A DNA stretch of 43,001 nucleotides from the NCBI GenBank assembly GCA_019247515.1, contig JAFAOS010000324.1, positions 1 through 43,001 of the forward strand, written 5' to 3'. The notes below the pieces were generated by a model. It was not told the DNA's origin and made no database searches. It worked only from the letters and a program-made list of their open reading frames with translations. Numbering within the stretch: position 1 is the first letter of the stretch; every line of letters starts with the position of its first letter. Shown in pieces: positions 32,537 through 40,113 of this stretch. The translations under genes and the position numbers were made by a program. The stretch comes from Chloroflexota bacterium. GTDB taxonomy: Bacteria > Chloroflexota > UBA6077 > CF-72.

Positions 32537-33865
32537 TTACACCGCGGGCACGCCGGCGAGCACCTCGAGGCCTAGCTCGGGGTGGTCGACGAAGGCTTCC
32601 TGGAGCGATCGGGTCGCCGTTGTCCAGTCCGCATCCGCGGGCAACACGACGCCCCCCGAGCGCAGCCGATAGGCAGCCGGATCGTCGACCGCTGGCGGCA
32701 GCGTGCCGCGATCTCGGAGCGCGACGGCGGCGCCGATCAGCCGCCGACGCGTGCGAATGATCATCGCGTCGCTGCTGCCCAGCCGCTCCTGCGTACGATC
32801 GTAGATCGGGCCCATGGTCTCGGTGACCGCGTGGTCCTCGAGCGACACCGAGGGAATCCCGGTGTAGCTCTGCAGCGAGCGCTGCTTCTGGCGGTCGATC
32901 ATGTAGTCGTTGCGGGCATCCGCCTCGAACCGGAAGCGGCCGTACCAGTCGGTTGAATCAGGGCGCAGTGGCGCGTCGACGAGGTTGTCGCCGGCTCCGC
33001 CGCGGCGACGCCCCTGGGTCCCCAGCTTGGACATGCTCAATCCGAAGCAATGGTCGTCGTCGATCGGCACCCACGCCCGCACCGCGACCTTCAGGCCCAG
33101 CACGCCCGCGGCGACCATCGTGTAGAACGGGAACAGGAAGTGGGCGACACGCCAGTAGGTGTTGCCAGGGTTCGCGGGGCGGTAGGTGCCATACGTCACC
33201 CCGCCGTCGATGTCCAGCACTTTGAACCGCGGCGCGCGGTCGCTCAGCGCGTATTTGGCCCAGGAATCGGCCGGCACGGAATCGGCCGAGATCGCCCCCT
33301 GGTGCAGGAAGCCGACGTGGGCGGTATCGATGTCGCCTTCAAGAGCCTGCATCCAGTTGCACTCGCGCTGGAAGATGCCGATGCCGGACTGCGACTCGTC
33401 GAGCATGTTGCCTTCGAGGTCAGGCAGCGGCGGCAGCTCGGTTTCGGCGCGCGGGCCCATGTAGACCCAGACGATGCCGCCCCGCTCACTAGTCGGGTAG
33501 GCGACGGCCTTGACTTTGGATTTGAAGTCGGACTCGGCCGGCTCGTTGGGCATGTCGATGCAGCGGCCGGTGACGTCGAACTTCCAGCCGTGGTAGACGC
33601 ATCTGAGGCCGGCCTCCTCGTTCCTGCCGAAGAACAGGCTCGCGCCGCGGTGCGGGCAGTTGTTCTGGATCAACCCGACCTTACCGTTGGTATCGCGGAA
33701 GGCGATCAGCTGCTCGCCGAGGAGCATGATGCGACGCGGGTCGCTGTCGGGCTCGGGCACCTCGCGCGAGAGGAGCCCGGGCAGCCAGTACTGACGCATG
33801 AGCGTGCCCATCGGCGTGCCAGGGCCAACGCGACAGAGCAGCTCATTTTCTTCGGTCGACAACAT
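32537..33865 (-). CDS. Rieske ring-hydroxylating oxygenase, phthalate 4,5-dioxygenase-like alpha subunit
   Basis: This 442-residue protein begins MLSTEENELLCRVGPGTPMG, which matches the phthalate-dioxygenase type. The Rieske [2Fe-2S] ligands are Cys70, His72, Cys89 and His92 in CPHRGASLFFG and CVYHGWKFD. The mononuclear iron site has EGDIDTAHVGFLH: Asp180 bridges and His183 and His188 bind iron. It would hydroxylate or demethylate an aromatic or heteroaromatic compound, receiving electrons from a reductase. No reductase or ferredoxin gene is in the window, so the partner must lie elsewhere. It diverges from a methyltransferase gene with only 19 bp between starts. Confidence 0.92.
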   Translation of the reverse strand: MLSTEENELLCRVGPGTPMGTLMRQYWLPGLLSREVPEPDSDPRRIMLLGEQLIAFRDTNGKVGLIQNNCPHRGASLFFGRNEEAGLRCVYHGWKFDVTGRCIDMPNEPAESDFKSKVKAVAYPTSERGGIVWVYMGPRAETELPPLPDLEGNMLDESQSGIGIFQRECNWMQALEGDIDTAHVGFLHQGAISADSVPADSWAKYALSDRAPRFKVLDIDGGVTYGTYRPANPGNTYWRVAHFLFPFYTMVAAGVLGLKVAVRAWVPIDDDHCFGLSMSKLGTQGRRRGGAGDNLVDAPLRPDSTDWYGRFRFEADARNDYMIDRQKQRSLQSYTGIPSVSLEDHAVTETMGPIYDRTQERLGSSDAMIIRTRRRLIGAAVALRDRGTLPPAVDDPAAYRLRSGGVVLPADADWTTATRSLQEAFVDHPELGLEVLAGVPAV

Positions 33866-33884
33866 CAGCGAATAATGTTACCCC
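33866..33884. promoter_or_regulatory. 19-bp divergent start region with symmetric -10 element
   Basis: The start codons of the Rieske and methyltransferase genes are only 19 bp apart. TAATGTTA at 33873-33880 reads TAATGT on the plus strand, 6 nt before the ATG at 33885, and TAACAT on the minus strand, 9 nt before the ATG at 33865. Both distances place the start of transcription at or within about 3 nt of the start codons, so both messages are expected to be leaderless. No ribosome-binding site exists in the gap. Confidence 0.45.
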
Positions 33885-34604
33885 ATGACCACAAGCACTC
33901 CGACCAGCGAGCTTCACGAGGACTGGTTTGACGAACGCTGGGTCGCCCACTGGATCGACCGCCAGCGCGCTCGCGAGCCGCAGCGCAACCGACAGTTTGG
34001 CCTGCTGCGCGCGATGCTGCCGTTCGGGGTCGACACCGAGTTCACATATCTGAACGTCGGCTCTGGCCCGGGGACGTTCGACGAGCTCGTCCTGCAGCGC
34101 TATCCGCGCGCCCGCTCCATCCTGGTCGACGTCTCGCCGCTGATGCTCGAACGCGCGCGCGAGCGGTTGCGCCGCTTCGCGGACCGCACCAGCTACATTC
34201 AGGCTGACTTCAGCACGCGCGACTGGACCTCCGCGCTGGACGACACACACGTTCACGCGGTCGTCTCGTGCATCGCGATTCACAACCTCCGCGAGCCGGC
34301 GCTCATCCGCGCGCTGTACGCTGATCTTTATGGTCTGCTTGTCGACGGCGGACTGTTCCTGAACCTGGACTACGTGCGCATGCCGGCGGCGGAGTTGCAG
34401 GCGATGGCCAGGTGGGCGGGCGCCGATCCGGAGGGCGGCTTCATGCCCGGTGGTGGAGGATCGGGGATGCCCGGTACGGCCGACGAGCAGGTCGGTTGGG
34501 TGCGTGAAGCCGGTTTCATCGCGGCGGACTGCTTTTACAAAGAATTCCGTCTGGCCCTGTTTGGCGGATGCAAGGGCGCGCTGCGCGTGCCGGAAGCGAG
34601 GTGA
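33885..34604 (+). CDS. Class I SAM-dependent methyltransferase
   Basis: This 239-residue protein has a Rossmann methyltransferase domain. Motif I is LNVGSGPGTFDE near 56-67, with an acidic residue after strand 2 at Asp82 (ILVDVSPLMLERAR), an IQADFSTRDW segment near 109, and VVSCIAIHNL near 125-134 as motif IV. The last third has a Gly-rich GGGGSGMPG loop near 190-198. The methyl acceptor is unknown; similar proteins act on small metabolites. Start spacing suggests co-regulation with the divergent Rieske gene. It is followed after 3 nt by a CoA-transferase gene. Confidence 0.86.
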   Translation: MTTSTPTSELHEDWFDERWVAHWIDRQRAREPQRNRQFGLLRAMLPFGVDTEFTYLNVGSGPGTFDELVLQRYPRARSILVDVSPLMLERARERLRRFADRTSYIQADFSTRDWTSALDDTHVHAVVSCIAIHNLREPALIRALYADLYGLLVDGGLFLNLDYVRMPAAELQAMARWAGADPEGGFMPGGGGSGMPGTADEQVGWVREAGFIAADCFYKEFRLALFGGCKGALRVPEAR

Positions 34605-34638
34605 GGTGTGGATCGAGCAAGAGGTGTGGATCGAGCAA
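34603..34638 (+). repeat. Exact 18-bp tandem duplication at the CoA-transferase start
   Basis: GAGGTGTGGATCGAGCAA occurs at 34603-34620 and is repeated exactly at 34621-34638. Being 18 nt long it keeps the frame, and the protein begins MDRARGVDRANG, so two GTG codons have the same local context. Only the first has a further GAGG upstream at suitable spacing. Confidence 0.9.
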
Positions 34639-35852
34639 ACGGAAGCGGTGAACCGGCGCTCGCCGGCGTGCGTGTCATCGACCTGACGCAATTCGAAGCC
34701 GGCACGTCGTGTACCGAGACGCTGGCCTGGCTTGGCGCGGATGTCATCAAGGTCGAGCCGCCGGAGCGCGGCGACCAGGGGCGGCGCCTGTCGACAGATC
34801 GCGAAGGAGTGGACTCTTATTACTTTCTCCTGCTCAACGCCAACAAACGAAGTGTCACCTGCGATCTGAAGGACGAGCGCGGCAAAGCGCTGGTGCGCGC
34901 GTTGATCAAGCACGGCGACGTCTTCGTCGAGAACTTCGCTCCGGGCGCGATCGAGCGGCTCGGCTTCGGTTACGACCAGGTAGCCCAGATCAATCCGAGC
35001 ATCATCTACACCCAGATCAAGGGTTTTGCCAGCGACGGCCCGTATCGGAATTTTCTGTCGTTCGACATGATCGCGCAGGCCGCCGGCGGAGCGTACAGCA
35101 TCACCGGCGAACACGATGGTCCGCCGCTCAAGCCGGGGCCGAATATCGGCGACACCGGCACCGGCCTCCACGCGGCGATCGGCATTCTGGCGGCACTCTT
35201 TCAACGGCAGCGGACCGGTCAGGGACAGCGGATCGAGGTGGCGATGCAGGAAGCCGTCATCAACTACACGCGCGTGGCATATATGCGGCCAGCGGACCTC
35301 GGACCGGCGCCCCGCCGAGGTGACGGCGCCGCTCGCGACTCCGGCACCAGCGGCTTGTTTCGCTGCCAGGGCGACGGTCCCAATGACTACTGCTATATCC
35401 ACGCGACACGCGGCGACAATCACCACTGGCAGCGACTCATCGACGCCATGGGCTCCGCCGAGCTTGCGCGCGATCCGCGGTTTGCCACCAGCGCGGAGCG
35501 TGCCGCCCACGGAGCGGAGCTTCGCGCCATCATCGAGGCTTGGACTCGGAAGAAGGACAAGGAGGAAGTGATGGAGCTTCTCGGTCACGCTGGCGTGCCC
35601 GCGGGGGCCGTGTACGACACCGCAGAGCTTGCCAACGACCCGTTTCTCCGCAAGCGCGGCATGTTTGCCACGGTGCAGCATCCGCAACGCGGCGATTTCA
35701 CGATGCCAGGCTGGCCAGTCAAGATGTCGAGCTCGCACGTGCCGCTGCGTGCCGCGCCACTGCTCGGTCAGGACAACGCCAGCGTGTTCGCCGAGCTCGC
35801 CGGCTGCAATGCGGGCGAGCTGCGCGAATTGCAGGCGGCACGCGTGATCTGA
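34608..35852 (+). CDS. Class III (CaiB/BaiF) CoA-transferase
   Basis: This 414-residue enzyme starts at GTG 34608, 3 nt after the methyltransferase stop. The N-terminal fold begins LAGVRVIDLTQFEAGTSCTE, with the catalytic Asp182 in NIGDTGTGLHAAIGI and the QRTGQGQRIEVAMQEAV helix near 200-217. The C-terminal part (MSSSHVPLRAAPLLGQDNA) is typical of full-length family members. It moves CoA between carboxylic acids, such as formyl-, succinyl- or other acyl donors, through an Asp-anhydride and thioester. Its first codons contain a short tandem duplication. It is probably co-transcribed with the methyltransferase. Confidence 0.92.
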   Translation: MDRARGVDRANGSGEPALAGVRVIDLTQFEAGTSCTETLAWLGADVIKVEPPERGDQGRRLSTDREGVDSYYFLLLNANKRSVTCDLKDERGKALVRALIKHGDVFVENFAPGAIERLGFGYDQVAQINPSIIYTQIKGFASDGPYRNFLSFDMIAQAAGGAYSITGEHDGPPLKPGPNIGDTGTGLHAAIGILAALFQRQRTGQGQRIEVAMQEAVINYTRVAYMRPADLGPAPRRGDGAARDSGTSGLFRCQGDGPNDYCYIHATRGDNHHWQRLIDAMGSAELARDPRFATSAERAAHGAELRAIIEAWTRKKDKEEVMELLGHAGVPAGAVYDTAELANDPFLRKRGMFATVQHPQRGDFTMPGWPVKMSSSHVPLRAAPLLGQDNASVFAELAGCNAGELRELQAARVI

Positions 35853-36063
35853 CCTGCCGGCTGGGGCCTGGCGTGGTCCTCACGCGCGCGGCACGTGATG
35901 ATCGATCGGGCACATGTCTCGCTGGTGGCTGGACGTGATGGCGATGGTGTAGCTGCCTGGTTTGTGCGCGTCCGGCGTTCGCTCACCTGACTCGCACAGT
36001 GTCGAAAGACATTCTTCTCTTGGAAGAGAAGCAGAACGTGGACAGTGTCGTGTTGCTGGTCGT
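35853..36063. terminator. Convergent intergenic region with CTTCTCTT/AAGAGAAG hairpin
   Basis: The 211 bp between converging genes hold a palindrome, CTTCTCTT-GG-AAGAGAAG, at 36014-36031, followed by CAGA. The same stem with a different loop and the same CAGA trail lies at 20497-20516. No T-tract follows. ACAGTGTCG occurs on both sides of it (near 35997 and 36040). No coding sequence is seen. Confidence 0.35.
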
Positions 36064-37155
36064 CTAGCCGACGGTCTCCAGGTCCAGGACGCTGCGGGCG
36101 ACCTCGCCGCGTTTGAGGACTTCGAAGGCTTCGTTCACGTCGGCCAGCTCGAAGCGTCGGGTGATGAGCTCGTCCAGTTTGAGCTTGCCATCGCGATACA
36201 GCCCCAGCAGCCGCGGGAAGTCGATGTGCGGCCGCGCGCTCCCGTACATCGAGGCGATGATCGTCTTCTCCTGCATCAGCGCTCGGGCGTCAATGGTGAC
36301 GGGCGTATTGAGTGGAGCGTGTCCGACCCACGTCGTGACGCCGCGGCGGCGGGTACACAGCACGCTTTGCAGGAACGGCTCGGGCACCAGGCCGATTGCC
36401 TCGAACGCGTAGTGGACCCCCAGCCCGTGGGTCAGATCGAGAATCTGCTGCACCGGGTCGCCGCGCGAGGCATTGACCAGGTGCGTGGCGCCGAAGTTGC
36501 GGCTCATGTCCAGCTTGTTGTCGAGCATGTCGACGGCGATGATCATGTCCGCGCCGGCGATAGCGCAGCCCTGGATCACGTTCAGGCCGACGCCGCCGCA
36601 ACCGAAGACCGCGCAGGTGGCGCCCGGGCGCACCTGTGCGGTGTTGATCGCCGCGCCAACACCGGTCATGACCCCGCAGCCGAGCAGGGCCGCCTGAGCG
36701 AACGGAATGTCGGCGTCGATCAACACCGCGGCAATCTCGGGCACGAGCGCGTAGCCGGCAAAGGTGCCAAGGCCCGCCGCGGCGCCCAGCGTGCTGCCCG
36801 ATCCAGCAAGCCTGGGCCGGCTCGCGGCCACCGGCGACGCCGTGCACAGCACCGGGAAGCCGCGCTGGCACATCTCGCAGATCCCGCAACTGGTGCGCCA
36901 CGCCAGGATGACGTGGTCGCCGGCCTTGAGTCGGGTGACCCCGTCGCCGACGGATTGCACCACGCCCGCCCCCTCGTGCCCGAGGATCGCCGGGAACAGC
37001 GCGTCACCCCACTCGCCTTTGAGGATATGCCAGTCGGAGTGGCACACGCCGCTGGCCATGAGCTTGACCAGCACCTCGCGGGGTCCGGGTGTGGCCACGT
37101 CGACGTCTTCGATCTTCAGCGGCGCATTGGCCGCATACGCAACCGCGGCTTTCAT
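36064..37155 (-). CDS. Zinc-dependent alcohol dehydrogenase (MDR family)
   Basis: This 363-residue medium-chain dehydrogenase has both zinc sites. Catalytic zinc ligands are Cys38 (SGVCHSDWH), His60-Glu61 (GHEGAG) and Cys160 (GCGVMTG). The structural zinc is bound by Cys90, Cys93, Cys96 and Cys104 in SCGICEMCQRGFPVLC. The NAD(P) motif GCGGVG is at 185-190. The sequence is of the class III/NDMA-dependent type rather than the yeast type. It oxidises an alcohol or hydroxymethyl adduct. Its ATG directly follows the stop codon of the solute-binding protein (TAGATG), so it is translationally coupled to that gene. Confidence 0.9.
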   Translation of the reverse strand: MKAAVAYAANAPLKIEDVDVATPGPREVLVKLMASGVCHSDWHILKGEWGDALFPAILGHEGAGVVQSVGDGVTRLKAGDHVILAWRTSCGICEMCQRGFPVLCTASPVAASRPRLAGSGSTLGAAAGLGTFAGYALVPEIAAVLIDADIPFAQAALLGCGVMTGVGAAINTAQVRPGATCAVFGCGGVGLNVIQGCAIAGADMIIAVDMLDNKLDMSRNFGATHLVNASRGDPVQQILDLTHGLGVHYAFEAIGLVPEPFLQSVLCTRRRGVTTWVGHAPLNTPVTIDARALMQEKTIIASMYGSARPHIDFPRLLGLYRDGKLKLDELITRRFELADVNEAFEVLKRGEVARSVLDLETVG

Positions 37156-38967
37156 CTACCGGGCCGCCGCGATGGCGTCATTGTATTCCTGCTTGATCCT
37201 GGTGCCGACGGCATCCTGCCAGGTCTTGACCAGCTGGTCGTAGTTGCTCATCGGGTCGCGGCCAAGAACGATGTTGTTCACACCGTCCGTGAAAGCCTGT
37301 TCAGCCTGCTTGCCGGCGGAAGATGCGCCGGTGGGCGAGTAGTAGCCGAGCGTGACGTCCGCCACCGCAATCTTCGTGTCGACGAGTTTTTGCTCGATCA
37401 TGTTGACGTGCTGAGCATAGTTCGGGATGCCCGCGTAGTAGGTGGCGTAGGGCCGGTCGGACATGTACTGCCAGGGCACGTACTGCGAGCGCGACTTGCC
37501 GTCCGATGTCAGCGTCGGGTTGCCGTCCGGGCCGATCGTGTAGTCCGCGGGCGACAAGCCGTACGTGATGAGCAGGTCCTCCTGTGTTCCGAACGGCTTG
37601 GCGAGATAATCGACGATGCGCAGTAGCTCCTGCACACGGTCGGAGCTGGCCTTCTTCATCACGTTTGTCGAGATGTAGCCGCCGGTGATGTAGCTCTGGA
37701 CCTTTGTATTCGCGTCAGCACTGAACGGGAGGATGATGTCGAAATTCGTGGGCGGGTTCTGGTTCAGACCGCGCAGCCAGAAGTCGTTCCACGAGTTGCC
37801 GAAGCCTTCGACGCAGGTAGCAAACTTCTTGCCGACGAAGTTCGCACGCGCGTCGTTGCTGCTCGGCGCGTCGGGCCAGATGACGCCACCGGCCCACATA
37901 TCGCGCAGGTAGCCGACGGCCGCTTTGTACTGGTCGGTCTCACGATCGCGGATGACCTTGCCCGAGGAGTCCATGCCCCACACGTTCGGCGCGCCAAACA
38001 TCATGGCGTAACCGATGATGCCCATGTTCGGGGCGCCGATGCCGTTGACGACCGCGCCGAGGCCCCAGACGCCATTGTTCGGATCGTTGAGCTCGGTGAC
38101 GATCTTCTTCCAGTCATCGGCGTTCTGGGGCGCCGTATCCGCGCCCACCCTGGCGTTCCACATGTCGGTGTTCTTGAAGAAGTAGCTCAGCCCGGGCAAA
38201 TAGCGGTGGATAGGCCAGCTGTACAGTGCGCCGTCGATGACACACGCCGAGTTGCTCCACGCGTAGCTGGGGATCGCGGCCAGGTTCGGATAATCTTTGA
38301 CCGCGTCGCCGGCAAGGTACTGCGTCAGGTCCTGGCACTGCGACTTGACGAACTCGGCGGTGCCTGGCGGCACGAATGCGCCGGTGATGCCCGCGAAGAG
38401 GTGAATGATGTCCGGAATGTCGCCGCCGGCCATCATGGTGGCCATCCGCAGCGGGTAGTCCGGCCCTGACACCTGGGTCATCTGGACGTTAGCATTCAGC
38501 GCCTTGTTGACCGCCTGCCACGTGGGATTGCTGTCGTAGGGCGTGGGCGGCGGATAGTAGTCGACCATGAACGCGTTGACGGTGCCGCCCGTGCCGGGTG
38601 CCGGCTTGTTCCACGACACCGGCGGGTTCTTCGGGTAGTTGTTCCACGCCAGCGTGACGCGCGGGTCGTGGGCGTCAAAATCGGGCGGCGCGGCGAGGTT
38701 GGGCGCAATGTAGCTCGGCAGGGCGGCGCTGCTTTTGCCGGAGGCCGCGGCGCCAACCACCGTCGGTGCGGCGGCCGTGGCTGGAGTAGCTGCCGCCGCC
38801 GGCGCGGAGGTGGGCGCCGCCGCGGGCGTTGGCGCCGGCGCGCTCGTGGGTGGGCCGCTCGGGGTGGTGGCCGCGGCGCCACACGCCGCCAGGAGGAAGC
38901 CTGCTCCAGTTCCAACGCTGATCTGAATGAATGCGCGCCTGTTGACGCTCCCCGCGCGGTTCTGCAT
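37156..38967 (-). CDS. Extracellular solute-binding lipoprotein (ABC importer type, Tat signal)
   Basis: The 603-residue product has a twin-arginine signal (N-RRAFIQISVG) ending in a lipobox, LLAAC, near residue 29. A 60-residue Ala/Pro/Thr linker follows. The mature domain resembles family 1 extracellular solute-binding proteins: MTQVSGPDYPLRMATMMAGG near 158-178, then DIPDIIHLFAGITG, and ANFVGKKFATCVEGFGNSW-type sequence later. Such proteins capture sugars or other solutes for an ABC importer. No permease or ATPase gene is nearby. It ends directly at the dehydrogenase start. GAGG lies 9 nt before the ATG. Confidence 0.85.
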   Translation of the reverse strand: MQNRAGSVNRRAFIQISVGTGAGFLLAACGAAATTPSGPPTSAPAPTPAAAPTSAPAAAATPATAAAPTVVGAAASGKSSAALPSYIAPNLAAPPDFDAHDPRVTLAWNNYPKNPPVSWNKPAPGTGGTVNAFMVDYYPPPTPYDSNPTWQAVNKALNANVQMTQVSGPDYPLRMATMMAGGDIPDIIHLFAGITGAFVPPGTAEFVKSQCQDLTQYLAGDAVKDYPNLAAIPSYAWSNSACVIDGALYSWPIHRYLPGLSYFFKNTDMWNARVGADTAPQNADDWKKIVTELNDPNNGVWGLGAVVNGIGAPNMGIIGYAMMFGAPNVWGMDSSGKVIRDRETDQYKAAVGYLRDMWAGGVIWPDAPSSNDARANFVGKKFATCVEGFGNSWNDFWLRGLNQNPPTNFDIILPFSADANTKVQSYITGGYISTNVMKKASSDRVQELLRIVDYLAKPFGTQEDLLITYGLSPADYTIGPDGNPTLTSDGKSRSQYVPWQYMSDRPYATYYAGIPNYAQHVNMIEQKLVDTKIAVADVTLGYYSPTGASSAGKQAEQAFTDGVNNIVLGRDPMSNYDQLVKTWQDAVGTRIKQEYNDAIAAAR

Positions 38968-39062
38968 CCTTGACTACCTCGTCGACCTCAGTGTCTCTGT
39001 CAACGTGGTGTGCCACTCTCGACGCCATGTCGCCGGCAAAGTCGGCCGGGGCGTCGCGCGGC

Positions 39063-40016
39063 TCAGGTCTCTTCGGGGGAGTCGTCTTGCGGCTTGCGCA
39101 GCTGCTTGAGGAAGTCTTCCAATTCGCGGACCACGTCGGCCCCGCCGGGCAGGTCGGCGCCGCCCGTCCCCTCCGCTGAGGGTGGCTGCTGGGCAGGCGG
39201 CTCAGGCTCCTCCTGGACGGATTCCGCCAGTTTGTCAATCTCCGCGCGCAGCTCCGGCTGATTGGCGAGCAGCTGGTCAACCTGCTCGTTATATGACCGT
39301 ACGCCCCGCTCCAGATCGGCCAGCGGCAGCCGCATGCCGTACACGTCGCCGATGGCACGCAACAACTCGAGCGACGTCCTTGGATTGGCGGAGTTGCCGA
39401 GGTAATTGGGTGTGGACGCCGTCACGCTCAGCGCGGCAATGCCGCGCTCGCGAGCACCGACGGACAGAATCGTGGCGATACCCGTCGGGCCCTCGTACGC
39501 GTTGCGTCGGATGCCGCGTCCCCGCAAGGCCAACCGCCAGGCTTCGGTGGTCGCCCAGCCGCGCAGCGGCACTCTGGCACGATGGTGGGTGGGAGCCAGC
39601 ACGGCGCCGATCGTCAGCAGCGCTTCGACGCCGACCTGTTGGAAAACGTCGAGCAGCACTCGGGTGAACGTCCGCCAGCGCAGGTTCGGCTCTGGCGCGA
39701 TGAACAGCACCAGGTCGTGTTCGACCTCGTCATCCAGGCGTGCGGCGTGCCAGCGGCCCTGCCGCCAGCGGACCGTGCGGTCGCCGGCGCCGCGCATGAC
39801 CACCCGCGGGCGGGTGTCGGTGAAGTTGTAGAACAACTCTGGATCGAGCTCCGCGACGCGCGGGGCCGCGAGCTGGTCCACCAGGTAGCGGAGCGCATTG
39901 GTAGCCGCCCAGCTGGCGTCGATCCAGCCGCCGAAGGCGATCAGCGCGTACGGTCGCCTCAGGCCCAGCCCCCCGAGCTCCTCGAGCGGCCGAACGTACT
40001 CGTCGAGATCGCTCAC
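39063..40016 (-). CDS. PAC2 family protein (proteasome-assembly-chaperone-like)
   Basis: The GTG at 40016 is chosen because MSDLDEYVRPLEELGG follows and TATACT lies 6 nt upstream; longer ORFs upstream have no coding character and overlap the divergent gene. The 317-residue product has the PAC2 layout: ALIAFGGWIDASWAATNALR near 23-42, TRPRVVMRG near 68, VLFIAPEPNLRWRTF near 102-116, and an SVTASTPNYLGNSANPRTSL segment near 205-224. The C-terminus is long and acidic, rich in Pro and Glu. PAC2 proteins occur in actinobacteria and archaea and relate to eukaryotic proteasome assembly factors; the bacterial role is unresolved. It is divergent from the SulP gene. Confidence 0.88.
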   Translation of the reverse strand: MSDLDEYVRPLEELGGLGLRRPYALIAFGGWIDASWAATNALRYLVDQLAAPRVAELDPELFYNFTDTRPRVVMRGAGDRTVRWRQGRWHAARLDDEVEHDLVLFIAPEPNLRWRTFTRVLLDVFQQVGVEALLTIGAVLAPTHHRARVPLRGWATTEAWRLALRGRGIRRNAYEGPTGIATILSVGARERGIAALSVTASTPNYLGNSANPRTSLELLRAIGDVYGMRLPLADLERGVRSYNEQVDQLLANQPELRAEIDKLAESVQEEPEPPAQQPPSAEGTGGADLPGGADVVRELEDFLKQLRKPQDDSPEET

Positions 40017-40028
40017 ATCTGGAGTATA
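40017..40028 (-). promoter_or_regulatory. -10 box for a leaderless PAC2 transcript
   Basis: On the minus strand TATACT lies at 40028-40023 and is separated by exactly 6 nt from the GTG at 40016. This matches 5 of 6 positions of the consensus and puts the transcription start at the start codon. No ribosome-binding site or clear -35 is present. Confidence 0.45.
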
Positions 40029-40113
40029 GGTCCCGCGCGCGATCCGCCCGCGCGGTCCGGCGCGGCGGTGAGCGTGGGCCCGCAATTGACGTGAGGCGAT
40101 AGAGTAGCGGTGG

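Noticed and set aside
33843-35738. A 631-residue minus-strand ORF
   Set aside because: It is antisense to the methyltransferase and CoA-transferase, which have full catalytic motifs. No domain is recognisable in it.
35962-37626. A 554-residue plus-strand ORF
   Set aside because: It is antisense to the zinc dehydrogenase and the solute-binding protein, and shows no recognisable motif.
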